Shown here in pieces: positions 1-9,832 of a stretch of DNA of 64,000 bases. The stretch lies in contig NC_012866.1 in assembly GCF_000026945.1 (NCBI RefSeq), positions 62,001 through 126,000 of the forward strand. The letters are read 5' to 3'. Both the position numbers and the translations under genes were made by a program. Source of the DNA: Candida dubliniensis CD36. Lineage: Eukaryota; Ascomycota; Pichiomycetes; Serinales; Debaryomycetaceae. Every line of letters starts with the position of its first letter. Positions within the stretch are counted from its first letter, which is position 1. The notes under the pieces are model-generated. The model worked only from the letters and a program-made list of their open reading frames with translations, made no database searches and was not told the DNA's origin.

Positions 1-906
1 TTCCTCCTCTTCATCATACTCTTCAATCTCTTCTTCATCGCCAGCAACAAAATCATCATTTTCATCGTACCCATCTCCCTCATAAGTTCGTTCAAATCTT
101 TCATATGAACTTTCTTGGACTCTGGTGCCCGGGCTGCCACTTCTCTCCCATTTTTCTTCTTGTAATCGTCTTCTAGACTCCATTTGTCGTTTCATCTTCA
201 TCGCCTTACGCACATCTTCATCTGCAAGTCGTTGCTTCTCTAATGGATCAACATCTGTAATTGTGTTCAAGATTTTTTCTTTTTTGGTGATATTCTTGAC
301 AAGAATCTTTCTATGACTCGACGACGCCGGTAAAAGATTAATGGCTTTCGAAATAATCGAATCTGATTGTAAGATTTCAGCAGCTTGATGGCTTTTCACT
401 AATAAATGATCAAGTAAAGGCAATTCTCTAACATCATATATCTCATTTCCCACTTTCAATGATACCGACCCGTCATTCCATTCCACAAAATGAGCGTTCG
501 ATTGTTTGACAATTTCATCATTGCCAGCATTATGGTATCTCCATCTAATTGTGTTTTCATTCAACAATTTCTCTGTCATCTGTTCGTTATGGATTTCCTT
601 TGCAGTCAATCCCCTCTCTGCCCGAGCTTTATTATTGCTCTCTATCTGTTCCTTAAAACTGGAAGGATCGAATGGATGAGCTTCAATGTTTAAAAAGTCA
701 GGAGTTTTCAATAACCTCACATCTTTTTCCATAACCAGCACAACTGCATGGCGTGGTAAAGACAAATCAATTATCTTTTTGGTGGTTTGTGATTCCTGTT
801 CTTCTTCTTCTTCTTCCTCTTGCTCTTGCTCTTGCTCTTCCTCTCCAAACAAATCATCGATCTCTTCATCTACTTCATTTTGATTAATCTTCTCTTCATC
901 AGACAT
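1..906 (-). CDS. LEO1: Leo1, Paf1 complex subunit (partial, 3' end beyond window)
   Basis: Reverse-strand reading frame open from the ATG at 906 to the window edge, 302 codons visible. The product starts MSDEEKINQN, has the early DLFGEE acidic motif near residues 18-23, a Glu/Gln run, then the family core with ENTIRWRY and VEWNDGSVSLKVGNE, and an acidic tail starting near residue 275 that is cut off. This layout matches Leo1 of the Paf1 complex, which travels with RNA polymerase II and promotes histone modification during elongation. The core is basic and globular between two acidic ends, as in the S. cerevisiae protein of about 464 residues, so roughly a third is missing. The upstream neighbour is SAC7 on the same strand, 175 bp away. 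Identity is strong; the full length is unknown. Confidence 0.88.
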   Translation of the reverse strand, partial: MSDEEKINQNEVDEEIDDLFGEEEQEQEQEEEEEEEQESQTTKKIIDLSLPRHAVVLVMEKDVRLLKTPDFLNIEAHPFDPSSFKEQIESNNKARAERGLTAKEIHNEQMTEKLLNENTIRWRYHNAGNDEIVKQSNAHFVEWNDGSVSLKVGNEIYDVRELPLLDHLLVKSHQAAEILQSDSIISKAINLLPASSSHRKILVKNITKKEKILNTITDVDPLEKQRLADEDVRKAMKMKRQMESRRRLQEEKWERSGSPGTRVQESSYERFERTYEGDGYDENDDFVAGDEEEIEEYDEEEE

Positions 907-1081
907 TGTTACTAGACGGAGAAGTTGTTCAGTTTAGTTGCTTGTTTTTTTTTTTGTTTTTTTCTTTTTGGTTGTGCTGAAAAATATTTTTGGTTCAGAC
1001 ACGCATTTTTTTTTTCTCTCTCTATACAATACATAAATAGATACAATAATTCATACAAAAACAAATAATTACGGGTTAGGT

Positions 1082-2737
1082 TCACTTATCCAGTTGGTGA
1101 ACGGACAGTGACGATGGCGGAGAAACTACTATAGCAGCAGGCATTTGTGGTGCTGACTGTATTTCAAGAGCGGAAGGCGGAGTTGACGACGATTTAATTG
1201 GAGACCCATCATTTAGTTTTAATTGTTGAAAATTCAAATCATCTAAATCTGATCCAATGTCACTCTCTATATCTGAATCAAATGGAATTGACCCAGTCAC
1301 ATTGTGTTGAAACCCCGCCACTAGACTATCGTGGGGTTCAGAAGTCACCGACTCACGATGTGGATAATTCTCTTTTGATAGATGTGATTCTTCATTTAAC
1401 GGTGTGGTGCTGGTAGATGTTACATCACTTTCTTCGCGAGCAGGGATAGTAGTGGCGGCAATAGGTGATTTTATAGCAGGACTGGTTGATTCTGGAGCCG
1501 ACACAGTTGTAGGCAACAATTTATACGAATATTTTATGAGAAATTCAACTACTGCCTGTGACAATGCATACTCAACAGGGTCCATATCATGGTTCGGGTG
1601 TGATAAAATAGATGGCTGGAAAATGGCTGCGAGGTTTCTTGAATTCATTAAATTCTCTTTCGATTGTGCTTGTACCATTGAAAGCAAGTCCAAAATGTAG
1701 AAAAGCAATTGCTTAGAAGCCAAGGGCAACTCATTCACTAGAAGTTTATACTCGTCAATAGCTTCGTGAATATCATTAGTTAATTTCTTATAACTCTTGG
1801 ATTTTTTCTTGCTTTTGGTGTTGATTTCCTCTTCACTTAGTGGCATCGGCGCACTCTGTGAGAATACATTGGATGACGATTCTGAATTTTTTCGTGGGGC
1901 TATGTCGTGATTCAACTTGCCAATATTGGCTTCTGTTAACGGCTGGCTCATATCAGGGAAATATGAGTTACTGCTGTTGCCATTAGCTCTTGCTGTGTGA
2001 GGGTTTGGACTGCTAATACTCGATGTGGCAACTGCGGCTTTATATTTCATATAGTTGATTATCCTGCTCCTATTTCTGAGCGGGTCACGGAAAACCTCAT
2101 ACATATCTAGTGGTATCAAAGGTTCGGGTAATGCGTTCAAATACCTCCTTAAAATAGTGGCCGCATCGTGGACAGTGTAACCCTCCCAATTTAACTTTTT
2201 TCCAAAATCTGGAGGCGTGTTGAAGATTATCTGTAATTCTTTTAACCGTTTCGAGGACCCCCCAACTCTAAATATTCCCTCTACGGTCAACCCATTTTTC
2301 TTCAAATAAACACCACATTTGGCAACAACTATTGGAATCTTGCCGTAGTTTAACCCATCAGGGTTGTTATCAGTACCCAAAATTGAGATCTTCGCAAAGC
2401 CTTGTTCCAACGCATTATCTAATGTCACACCAAAGTATACATTCTGTTGGCGTACACTAGTTTCCGATGGATTGAGCGAATTAGATCTTACACGACTAAT
2501 ACCGCTGTGTACAGCATTTAAATAACTATTGCCTGATGGTGTTGATGGTTGATGCGGGTTGTGAAATAACGATGGGTTTTGTGGTATAGGTATATTCTGT
2601 GGTGGAGACGTGCTTAAGGGACTTTTTGAATCATTTTCGTTATCACTTACATGCGGTAACGATTCGTTGGACAAGACCATTTTCAAATTCCTCGTAAATG
2701 TATTAAACAAGCTCTTGCCTGTATTCGGTGATGACAT
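1082..2737 (-). CDS. SAC7: Rho GTPase-activating protein, Sac7/Bag7 type
   Basis: 551 residues from an ATG. A Ser/Asn-rich leader (1-100) is followed by a RhoGAP domain starting FGVTLDNAL at residue 102. The catalytic arginine finger sits in GIFRVGGSSKR (Arg157), and the second half of the domain (LASKQLLFYILDLL, then NLAAIFQPSIL) comes after a low-complexity insertion of roughly 90 residues. The C-terminal 130 residues are disordered and rich in Ser, Thr and Pro. Sac7 and Bag7 in S. cerevisiae stimulate GTP hydrolysis by Rho1 and so restrain cell-wall-integrity and actin signalling; the same role is inferred here. The insertion inside the GAP domain is typical of this subfamily. The promoter lies in the long gap from 2738. 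Identity is well supported; the choice between Sac7 and Bag7 rests on synteny memory. Confidence 0.85.
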   Translation of the reverse strand: MSSPNTGKSLFNTFTRNLKMVLSNESLPHVSDNENDSKSPLSTSPPQNIPIPQNPSLFHNPHQPSTPSGNSYLNAVHSGISRVRSNSLNPSETSVRQQNVYFGVTLDNALEQGFAKISILGTDNNPDGLNYGKIPIVVAKCGVYLKKNGLTVEGIFRVGGSSKRLKELQIIFNTPPDFGKKLNWEGYTVHDAATILRRYLNALPEPLIPLDMYEVFRDPLRNRSRIINYMKYKAAVATSSISSPNPHTARANGNSSNSYFPDMSQPLTEANIGKLNHDIAPRKNSESSSNVFSQSAPMPLSEEEINTKSKKKSKSYKKLTNDIHEAIDEYKLLVNELPLASKQLLFYILDLLSMVQAQSKENLMNSRNLAAIFQPSILSHPNHDMDPVEYALSQAVVEFLIKYSYKLLPTTVSAPESTSPAIKSPIAATTIPAREESDVTSTSTTPLNEESHLSKENYPHRESVTSEPHDSLVAGFQHNVTGSIPFDSDIESDIGSDLDDLNFQQLKLNDGSPIKSSSTPPSALEIQSAPQMPAAIVVSPPSSLSVHQLDK

Positions 2738-4387
2738 GATTAACTATCTTGGTGTAAAACGAATGAACAAATAGAAGTGAAAAACCAAAAAAGAAAAGAA
2801 AAGAAAAGAAAAGAAAAAAAAAAAATTGTAACTGTTGGGTAGTAGATTTATGAAAATATAGCTAAAAGTGAAATAAGTAAACAATTAAAATAATATATAT
2901 ATATATATTATATATTCTGTTATATTGTGAGAATGGAAAAGGAGGCGGGGGAAGTTGAATTTACAAAAGAAAAAAGAAAATAATAAAAATTTTTATTGTT
3001 GATACTAACGTGTGAGTGAGTGTGTGTCCGTAGTCAAGTGGGTAGTAGTGCAAAATGTGCGAGAACTCATTTTATTGTTACATGCACTAAAGTACTATTG
3101 TCTTCTTTTGTCAGCGTTGTACAACCTTTCCATTGAATAGTATGTCTATATTATGCTTGGTAGGTACGTACGGTCACAACAGTATTCTAAAGGTGTGGGA
3201 TTTTATTATGAACTTAATTTGTAAAGACCAAAACTCGACCATCTACACTTTGGTTTAGTCATGCAAGCACAACAGCAGCAACTATGAAAGCTAAATTTAG
3301 CACAAACTGTGTGTGTCAAAATATTCTTGCTCTTTTCTTTGGCTGAAAATATAGTCAGCCATTAATACGCTGTGTTTAACACGATTCGTAAGTTAGACAT
3401 TCCATTAATGAGTGTACCATCAATAATCTCCCCATACCATTGTTTTATACACCTGACCAAAGCCAAACGTTTTTTTCTTTTTTTTGGTTGTTGTTGTTAC
3501 AAACTTCAATTATTGTTCCGCCTCTGAAACTTTTCGTCGGAAATTTGAGTAAATCCTAACGAAAAAGATATAAATACGATAAACAGCATTATTTTTTTTT
3601 TTTTTTTTTCGTTTCGATATTTAGCAAGTTTGCGGTTGGAATGACACCTACAACAATCGTCGTTATTACACTTGCTCCTGAAACTGGATATTTCTGCCTT
3701 GTTTTCTTTCATGATTGGAAATGAATTCACCTCTAAACCAGTTTAGACAACTGTTAGAACTCTTGGTGTACAGAAACCTCTTAGTGTATCAACACCTGCA
3801 GATTTAGTACAGATTGATATTGTTTGGCTAGGGACAATATTCTTGATGGAATGTACACAAAACATGACCACTACCAAGAAGACTACTCTAAGAGGATTTC
3901 TATTCTTCACCAAGTCTTGATGACCGGCTAAACCAGTACAGATCAAAATCTAACTATCAAGTTCTAATCTGAAACAATAGTTTAACATGGCGATTAGAAA
4001 CTATCAAGATGGTGTGGTTACACAAAATTCATTCTAAAAGGTCTAGACTTTTCCTGGTCGTTCAATTTTTTAATTCACCTAAAATAGAATTTGTGGAACA
4101 ATTGTTTTTTCTCTAATTGTTTGCCTTCCTATTTGGGTGAATTTCCAACTATTTTAAGAAATACCGAGGCCAAACAAAAATAACATTTGGTTGCAGGGTT
4201 GAATTCATAGTACATTTTTCAAATCAATATATATATATATATAACAAAACTTTTATACAAATACTAACTACTCTAGTAGTAACCGAAACAAAACTAATAA
4301 AATACTTGTCAAGAAAATCTAAAATAACAATTGCAGGAACTAATGAAGATTGAGGTGTTTGTCCTACCCGAAATAATATTATACCTC
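2738..4387. other. Gene-free region between SAC7 and CSA1
   Basis: About 1.65 kb with no convincing gene. It holds the SAC7 upstream region with GAAAA repeats at 2793-2825, an AT dinucleotide tract near 2891-2916, a long T tract near 3593-3610, a second AT tract near 4227-4243, and an LTR-like segment at 3752-3987 described separately. Small open frames at 3506-3730 and 3743-3946 on the reverse strand have no recognisable domain. I saw no tRNA T-loop motif. Confidence 0.6.
3752..3987 (-). repeat. Possible solo LTR-like segment (weak)
   Basis: A 236 bp stretch begins TGTTA and ends TAACA, giving a perfect 5 bp terminal inverted repeat of the TG...CA kind used by yeast LTR retrotransposons. 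Its length suits a solo LTR, and it lies in a gene-poor gap. Against this, the flanking 5 bp (ACAAC and TGGCG) do not match, so there is no target-site duplication, and I do not recognise a known Candida LTR family. It may be chance. Confidence 0.2.
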
Positions 4388-5881
4388 TTAAATGAAGAGA
4401 CCAATGAACGCAAAACTAGCGACCAACAAAGACATTGTGGTTGCAAACTTGGTGTTTGCCATATTAGCAACAGCAACAGAATGAGTGCTAGCAGAAGCAG
4501 CTGGTGAAGTTGCTTGGGAAACCCCAGTCTCCTTACCAGAAGTAACTGTCTTTGTAATGTTAACAACTTCAGTTACAATTTCATCAGCAGCTTTAGAAGC
4601 TTCAGCGACAGCAGTTTGGGCAACCGCGACAGCCTCAGAAGACTTTTGGGTCTGAGCAGCACTCAACTGTACGGAAGCAGCAGATGATTGTACAGCAGCT
4701 AATGATGTTTGTTTGGCAACTGCAGACTTTTGAACTTCAACCAAGCTAGAAACAGTCTTGATAGCTTCAGATTTAGCGGAACTCAAAGAACTCAATTCGC
4801 TTGCACAGCTAGCAACAACCTCTGTTTTATGAGCAGCTTCTGCACTCGATTTAGCTGCCTCGACAGATTGAATAGACGACTCGCACCAAACCACACTAGT
4901 GATAACCTTAACTTGTTCTGATGAAGCAGAAGCTTGTTCTGATTTGGCACTTGACTGTTCTTCACATGCTGATGATTGAACAGCAGCAGCAGAAGTTTGA
5001 TCACAATATTCAGAAACATGAGTAATAATAACGGTGGATGTAATGACAATTCCAGAATCGTTGGTTATAACTTTATCTGTAGTAACTGGACCAGTAATAG
5101 ATGTCACATCTGACTTGATGGAAGTGGATGGTTGTTCTATGGTAGAATTTCCGTAGCTTGATGAGGACAACAGTGAACTACTTGAAAGTGCCACACTTTC
5201 AGAAATGGCAACAGATGAGTTATTAGCAGATTGCGATGGAATAACTGAAACACCTGAAGTCTTTTGTGGAGCTTCAGAGGAAGATTCTGATGGGGTTTCA
5301 GATACACTGTAAGATGTTTCTTGTGGAACTTGGGATAAGGAGCCTGATACTGATGGGGTTTCAGATACACTGTAAGATGTTTCTTGTGGAACTTGAGATG
5401 AGGAGCCTGATACTGATGGGGTTTCAGATGCACTATCTGAAGTTGCAACAACAGCAGCAGCAGCTACACTTAAACTGCTTTGTACATTAGCTGGAACCAT
5501 CCAGTATGGTTCCCAGACACCAGCAACAGAACAAATGGATGTACCCAAACTAGTAGCAGTAACAACGTCTTGTCCTTTACAATTTTTAGCAATACAGGAC
5601 CCAATAGCTCCTGCAAATGTTGGCATAATACACAAACAGCCAGTATCCCAGTATGGACATGGAGTTGCGCCTGTGTTTTGGAACATACATGGCTTAGCAC
5701 ATTCTGGTAATTGATCGTAGATTCTATCAGCAAACCCATTGATGGAAGCAGTCTTGGCAACACTTGGGTAGATAGTGTATGGGTTATCTGCAGCAGTTGT
5801 TGTTGGTGCTTCTGTTATAGAAGATGAATCGGCACACACTAAGGACGCTAAAACGATTGAAATAACAATGGATGGAAGCAT
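4388..5881 (-). CDS. CSA1: CFEM-domain GPI-anchored cell-wall protein, Csa1-like
   Basis: 497 residues from the ATG at 5881; the frame extends to a TTG at 5962, but the ATG gives a clean signal peptide (MLPSIVISIVLASLVCA). One CFEM domain follows at about residues 30-115, with all eight cysteines (CAKPC, TPC, GCLC, SCIAKNC, SIC) and the Asp in YWDTGCLC that binds haem iron in this family. Next come two and a half copies of a 21-residue Ser-rich repeat, a Ser/Thr stretch, and an unusual Ala/Ser/Gln region of about 150 residues with coiled-coil character. The end is a hydrophobic GPI signal (SLLVASFAFIGLFI). Csa1 is a hyphal surface antigen of the haemoglobin-iron uptake relay. The C. albicans protein, as I recall, carries several CFEM copies; here there is one. 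A CTG codon inside a Ser run fits Ser decoding. Confidence 0.82.
   Translation of the reverse strand: MLPSIVISIVLASLVCADSSSITEAPTTTAADNPYTIYPSVAKTASINGFADRIYDQLPECAKPCMFQNTGATPCPYWDTGCLCIMPTFAGAIGSCIAKNCKGQDVVTATSLGTSICSVAGVWEPYWMVPANVQSSLSVAAAAVVATSDSASETPSVSGSSSQVPQETSYSVSETPSVSGSLSQVPQETSYSVSETPSESSSEAPQKTSGVSVIPSQSANNSSVAISESVALSSSSLLSSSSYGNSTIEQPSTSIKSDVTSITGPVTTDKVITNDSGIVITSTVIITHVSEYCDQTSAAAVQSSACEEQSSAKSEQASASSEQVKVITSVVWCESSIQSVEAAKSSAEAAHKTEVVASCASELSSLSSAKSEAIKTVSSLVEVQKSAVAKQTSLAAVQSSAASVQLSAAQTQKSSEAVAVAQTAVAEASKAADEIVTEVVNITKTVTSGKETGVSQATSPAASASTHSVAVANMANTKFATTMSLLVASFAFIGLFI
5288..5433 (-). repeat. 63 bp tandem repeat inside CSA1
   Basis: Units start at 5288, 5351 and 5414, exactly 63 bp apart; the first two are near-identical and the third breaks down after about 20 bp. 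Each encodes the 21-residue block built around SETPSVSGS and SQVPQETS. Such in-frame repeats in wall proteins can change copy number between strains. Confidence 0.85.
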
Positions 5882-6996
5882 TGCTGAGTATCCTTTTGGT
5901 TTGACAATTTCACACCCAATCCCATTTTCAAATTTTGGGAACCAGGGCTCTATAAGTACCAAACCAAATCAACTATTCTCGAAATATACGGAATTTAGCG
6001 ATATCCAATCATTGTATTATCCCTTTTAAGCAGCTAAAATCCACAAAGCAAATTTTAAATTATCGTAAGTTTTCGATATATCCAGATATTGCAACAAACC
6101 CGAAATTAAAAAAAAACGGCATCTATAGCATTGATTGGACAATCAGAGAATTTCCAAAGGTTTTTCTTTGTTGTGATAATTAATTTACGCGATTTTAATT
6201 TAATTGTCTATCCCATTGTTTTGGAATTGTGTAAGATTTTTACAGAAACGAGCTTTAATGTTAGCCAATCATCAACAGCAGTGGCAAGAAAAATTCAATG
6301 CCAATACTAAAAATTAGCAAACGAGACCCAATAGCTGCGTTAAGTCCGCAAAAAAAAAAATCTTGTTTCTATGGTTCTATTATACGATACCTTGATATGG
6401 GACCATCTTAATCTGCTAAAAACAAAAATCAGATTTTCTGTAAACTTCCAACTTATTGTGTTGGTGCCAATTACAAGGTTAAGAGAAAAAAAAAAAAGAT
6501 TTGGATTGCTGATGAATCTGATAAGTCCAGTTACTAGAAGTCACAATTCCTTGGCATAAATAATTCATTCATTGGCCCTTTTTTTTTTTTTTCTTTTAGT
6601 CTTGTATTTTTCTTGGTTCCAAGCAGATCGTTAACGGCGATATCGGGCTTGTAGGAGCATTCTTTTTTCTTTGTATTACACTTGTCTAACCAAGGTTCTC
6701 CAGTTCAATAGAGTAACAATAAACATGGCAGGGGAAAGTGTCATATCAGTCAACGGTTTCACAGTTGAATGGATCAATCCATCATTGTGTGGAAATGCAA
6801 AGGGGCTATGAAGAGAGATTTGCAACATAGAGAATGTGGTTCCAAAACCCAAACAAACAAAAAAAAAAAAAAAATTCACAATTCCAAGAAGGCTGTATAC
6901 AAATTCTGGGCATCTTCATCAGTATTTATCTAACCCTGTAGAACCTAATTTTTAGATATTTCTTCTTTTTCAACTCTTCAACTTATTACCTTGGCC
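5882..6996. promoter_or_regulatory. Shared divergent promoter of CSA1 and FRP2
   Basis: This 1.1 kb gap holds the upstream regions of both genes. CCAAT boxes (Hap complex core) are at 6005-6009 and 6265-6269 on the plus strand and at 6134-6138 and 6571-6575 on the minus strand. Rim101-type sites are the perfect CCAAGAAA on the minus strand at 6609-6616, CCAAGAAG at 6884-6891, and a TGCCAAG on the minus strand at 6550-6556. A GATA-type TGATAA is at 6174-6179. These fit the known iron and alkaline-pH control of this gene pair in C. albicans, but each motif is short and binding is inferred. No gene is seen in the gap. Confidence 0.5.
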
Positions 6997-8811
6997 ATGG
7001 ATGAAGAACTTCAAAAGCATTTGGAAATTTCAAGAAACACCAAGTATCAGTGGATTGCGTGCATTTTCAGTTTGGTTATATTTTTTGCAAACGGCATTGT
7101 TTTCTATTGGATTCCCAGACTTCTTAGAGATAAAAGATTTGTAAAGACAAACAGATTTAAATCGTATTTTGCGTTTGTTGACGTTTGGCAAACCATCAAT
7201 ACCCCATTTGCAATTAAACTTGGAAACAAAAAGTACTACTTCAAACCAAGTATAGCTGCCTTATTTGCATGTTTCATATTATTAAATGGCAAGTTATGCT
7301 ATATTGAGACCGACGATTTGGATTACAAGCCCCGTGTCTTTATAATTGGGAAACGCTGTGCCAGAATCGCTTTGGGCCAAATGCCTGCAATGTTCTTATC
7401 TGTAACCAAAGGCGACTTCATTACTGCGATTACGGGTTTGACATACGAACGTGCTGCATTTTTACATGCCTGGTTTGCCATATTAATGTTCCTGATGATG
7501 ACAGCACATGTTGGAATAATCGGGTTTTATTGGGCTCATCCAAATTTTGACATTGCCCCTAAGTACCCAAAATATGTATATGGGATTATTGGCTACGCAT
7601 GTTTTGTGTTCTTGGTATTTGGCAATGTAGCGTTGATTAGACGTTATGCTTTCGATTTTTTTATGGTGAACCATCGAGTTCATTCTTTTATTATGTTGTT
7701 GATGGCCTTCTTGCACAATGATAGAGCTAAAGCCATGGTCATTCTTGCCATTCATTTGCTAGTTTTGGACAAGGTGTTTGGTAGAATCTACGGTATCATA
7801 CATTCTATGAAATCTCCAACAAAAGGGTACTCCGAATTTGAAATACTAGATGATGAGACCGTTCGTGTCAATATCCCTGTAAAAACGTCGAAAACTGATC
7901 CAAACCCTTGGTACAGATTATTACTATTCAAATATGGCACTTGGTTAGCTGGCCTGCATGTTTACTTGAATGTAAGAAAAATCGATTTTTTCCAACACCA
8001 TCCATTTGCTATTGCCAGCTTACCTGAATCTGGTAAAATAACTTTGGTTATTAAAAAGAGAAATGGGTTCACAAAGAAGTTGTACGATACAGTTCAAACA
8101 ATGCGTGATCAACAAATTGCAAATGGAATCGATAGTGATGCCCCGGAACACAAAAGAGTATCTAACCCCCATATTGTTAAATTAAAAGCTGCTTTCCGTG
8201 GACCCTCACTGGGTAAATTTCAACCATTAATCACGTTTGACTCGGTGGCATTTCTTGCCCAGGATTATGGTGCATCTTTTGTCTTGCCACTTTGCTTGGA
8301 TTTGTTGCAGACTATTGAAAGAAAGGAAGTGGCTAAGAATTATTTGGGAAGGCCAGCTCACCCTTATTTGAAAGTCTACTGGTCAGTGAAAAAATTAAAT
8401 AACATCTACTGGTACGAAGATTTGATAAAAAAATTATTGCCGTTTATCAATTCAGGGAAGCTCACCATGAATGTGTTTGTGCAAGAAAGTGTTGAGTTTG
8501 AAGCTACTAGACTGGTGCCATCTAATCACAATACTAAAAAATTGGATATTGTTTCTGTCACCAGCGAACCCCTGTCAATTACAAACTCGGAAATAAAGTT
8601 TATATACGAGGAGCCAATGGAGGTATCGAAAGTAATTCAGACACATATTTCCAGTATGCATTTCCCAGAAGAAAATGGGTTCAGTTCACTTGCTATAATG
8701 AGTTGTGGACAGGATAACTTTGGAAGTCAAGTTGAAAGTGAGTCACAAAAGTACCGATGGGTTGAAGGTGCACCAAATATTTATTTCTATAATGAGTCCT
8801 ACGAAACATAG
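6997..8811 (+). CDS. FRP2: Ferric reductase, Frp2-like
   Basis: 604 residues; an in-frame TTG lies two codons upstream, but the ATG at 6997 is the natural start. The N-terminal half is a polytopic ferric-reductase transmembrane domain with histidines placed as haem ligands (FLHAWFAILMF...TAHVG and NHRVHSFIML...FLHN). The C-terminal half has the FAD-binding HPFAIAS motif near residue 335, an NADPH-binding-like stretch around VAFLAQDYGASFVLPL, and a terminal SCGQDNFGS. The enzyme passes electrons across the plasma membrane to reduce ferric iron, or iron in haem, for uptake. It is divergent from CSA1 over a shared promoter with Rim101-type motifs, in keeping with the alkaline induction reported for C. 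albicans FRP2. SOD3 follows 196 bp downstream on the same strand. Membership of the Frp branch rests on synteny and overall layout. Confidence 0.85.
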   Translation: MDEELQKHLEISRNTKYQWIACIFSLVIFFANGIVFYWIPRLLRDKRFVKTNRFKSYFAFVDVWQTINTPFAIKLGNKKYYFKPSIAALFACFILLNGKLCYIETDDLDYKPRVFIIGKRCARIALGQMPAMFLSVTKGDFITAITGLTYERAAFLHAWFAILMFLMMTAHVGIIGFYWAHPNFDIAPKYPKYVYGIIGYACFVFLVFGNVALIRRYAFDFFMVNHRVHSFIMLLMAFLHNDRAKAMVILAIHLLVLDKVFGRIYGIIHSMKSPTKGYSEFEILDDETVRVNIPVKTSKTDPNPWYRLLLFKYGTWLAGLHVYLNVRKIDFFQHHPFAIASLPESGKITLVIKKRNGFTKKLYDTVQTMRDQQIANGIDSDAPEHKRVSNPHIVKLKAAFRGPSLGKFQPLITFDSVAFLAQDYGASFVLPLCLDLLQTIERKEVAKNYLGRPAHPYLKVYWSVKKLNNIYWYEDLIKKLLPFINSGKLTMNVFVQESVEFEATRLVPSNHNTKKLDIVSVTSEPLSITNSEIKFIYEEPMEVSKVIQTHISSMHFPEENGFSSLAIMSCGQDNFGSQVESESQKYRWVEGAPNIYFYNESYET

Positions 8812-8903
8812 AATTGTGTATAAATGTAAAACTCAAAAGTTGAGCAATATCTTTTCATCCCAAAAAAGGATAACCACAAGAGTACAAAGTTTAATTTTGC
8901 CCA

Positions 8904-8913
8904 GGGGGGGGGG
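8904..8913. repeat. G10 homopolymer upstream of SOD3
   Basis: Ten consecutive G bases, rare in this AT-rich sequence, lying 94 bp before the SOD3 start codon. Confidence 0.9.
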
Positions 8914-8940
8914 ATACATAACCTCACAGGACTAGAATCC

Positions 8941-8948
8941 TATAAAAG
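8941..8948 (+). promoter_or_regulatory. TATA box of SOD3
   Basis: TATAAAAG lies 60 bp before the SOD3 ATG, a usual spacing for yeast. Further up, TGAGCAAT at 8841-8848 differs by one base from the copper-starvation factor Mac1 site (TGAGCAAA). Confidence 0.5.
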
Positions 8949-9007
8949 AAAAGCCCATTGACAGTTCTTTGACACTCAATCCCTCTTCTCTCATCAACCA
9001 CCACCTA

Positions 9008-9686
9008 ATGATTACCGAAAGCGAAAAAATATCCTTACCCAAAATTGATTGGGCACTTGATGCCTTGGAACCATATATTTCTAAAGAAATAAACGATTTA
9101 CACATCAACAAAGTATGTCTACTATGCACCGAAAGTGTACAACCTCGAGTTACTAACCAAGTAAAACCAGCACCATGTTGCTTATGTAAACGGGTACAAT
9201 GCGGCCATTGACGCATTAGAAAAAGCTGTTGGCAAAAAGGATGTCAAGTCGGTAGTTGAAATTCAGCAAAATATCAAGTTTCATGGTGGCGGACACACCA
9301 ACCACAGTTTGTTTTGGAAGAATTTGGCCCCTGTATCTAAAGGCGGAGGAAAACATCCAGATACCAATTCCCCCTTGGGTAAACAAATCGCTGCTCAGTA
9401 TGGATCCGTGACAAACCTTATTGATATTACCAATTCCAAATTGGCTAGCATCCAAGGTTCGGGCTGGGCGTTTATTGTCAAAAACAAGCAAAACGGAGGA
9501 GCTTTGGATGTGGTCACTACTGCAAATCAGGATACAATCACTGCTCCACATTTAATCCCAATTATTGCTATCGATGCTTGGGAACACGCCTACTACTTAC
9601 AGTATCAAAATGTTAAGCTTGATTATTTCAAAGCAATTTGGAATGTGGTCAACTGGGCTGAAGCTGAGTCGAGATATTCTGCGTAA
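9008..9686 (+). CDS. SOD3: Cytosolic Mn-superoxide dismutase Sod3, two exons
   Basis: Two exons, 9008-9112 and 9171-9686, join to 206 codons plus stop. Exon 1 ends ...DLHINK and exon 2 begins HHVAYVNGYN, restoring the Fe/Mn-SOD N-terminal metal ligand region. The other ligands are visible in HTNHSLFW and in DAWEHAYYLQY, with the family GSGWAF motif. There is no mitochondrial presequence, so this is the cytosolic Mn enzyme, which disproportionates superoxide. In C. albicans Sod3 replaces Cu/Zn-Sod1 when copper is scarce. Without splicing, the frame from the ATG stops within a few dozen codons, so a scan for long open frames finds only exon 2. It sits directly downstream of FRP2 in the same direction with its own TATA box. 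Confidence is high from both the intron signals and the protein match. Confidence 0.93.
9113..9170 (+). other. SOD3 spliceosomal intron (58 nt)
   Basis: The intron has a GTATGT donor, a perfect TACTAAC branch site at 9151-9157 and a CAG acceptor ending at 9170. Its length is not a multiple of three, so retention shifts the frame. Confidence 0.93.
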
Positions 9687-9832
9687 CATTGTGTGTAAAA
9701 CTGTATTGTAGTTTTACTTTCTTTCTATCGTTAAGTGCCGCGCCCCCCTCGCCAAAGAAAAATAAAAAAGCAAAAAAATATACACAAGTTTATGACCATT
9801 TGTTTCTTTTGTAATCTCCACTCTTATCAATC

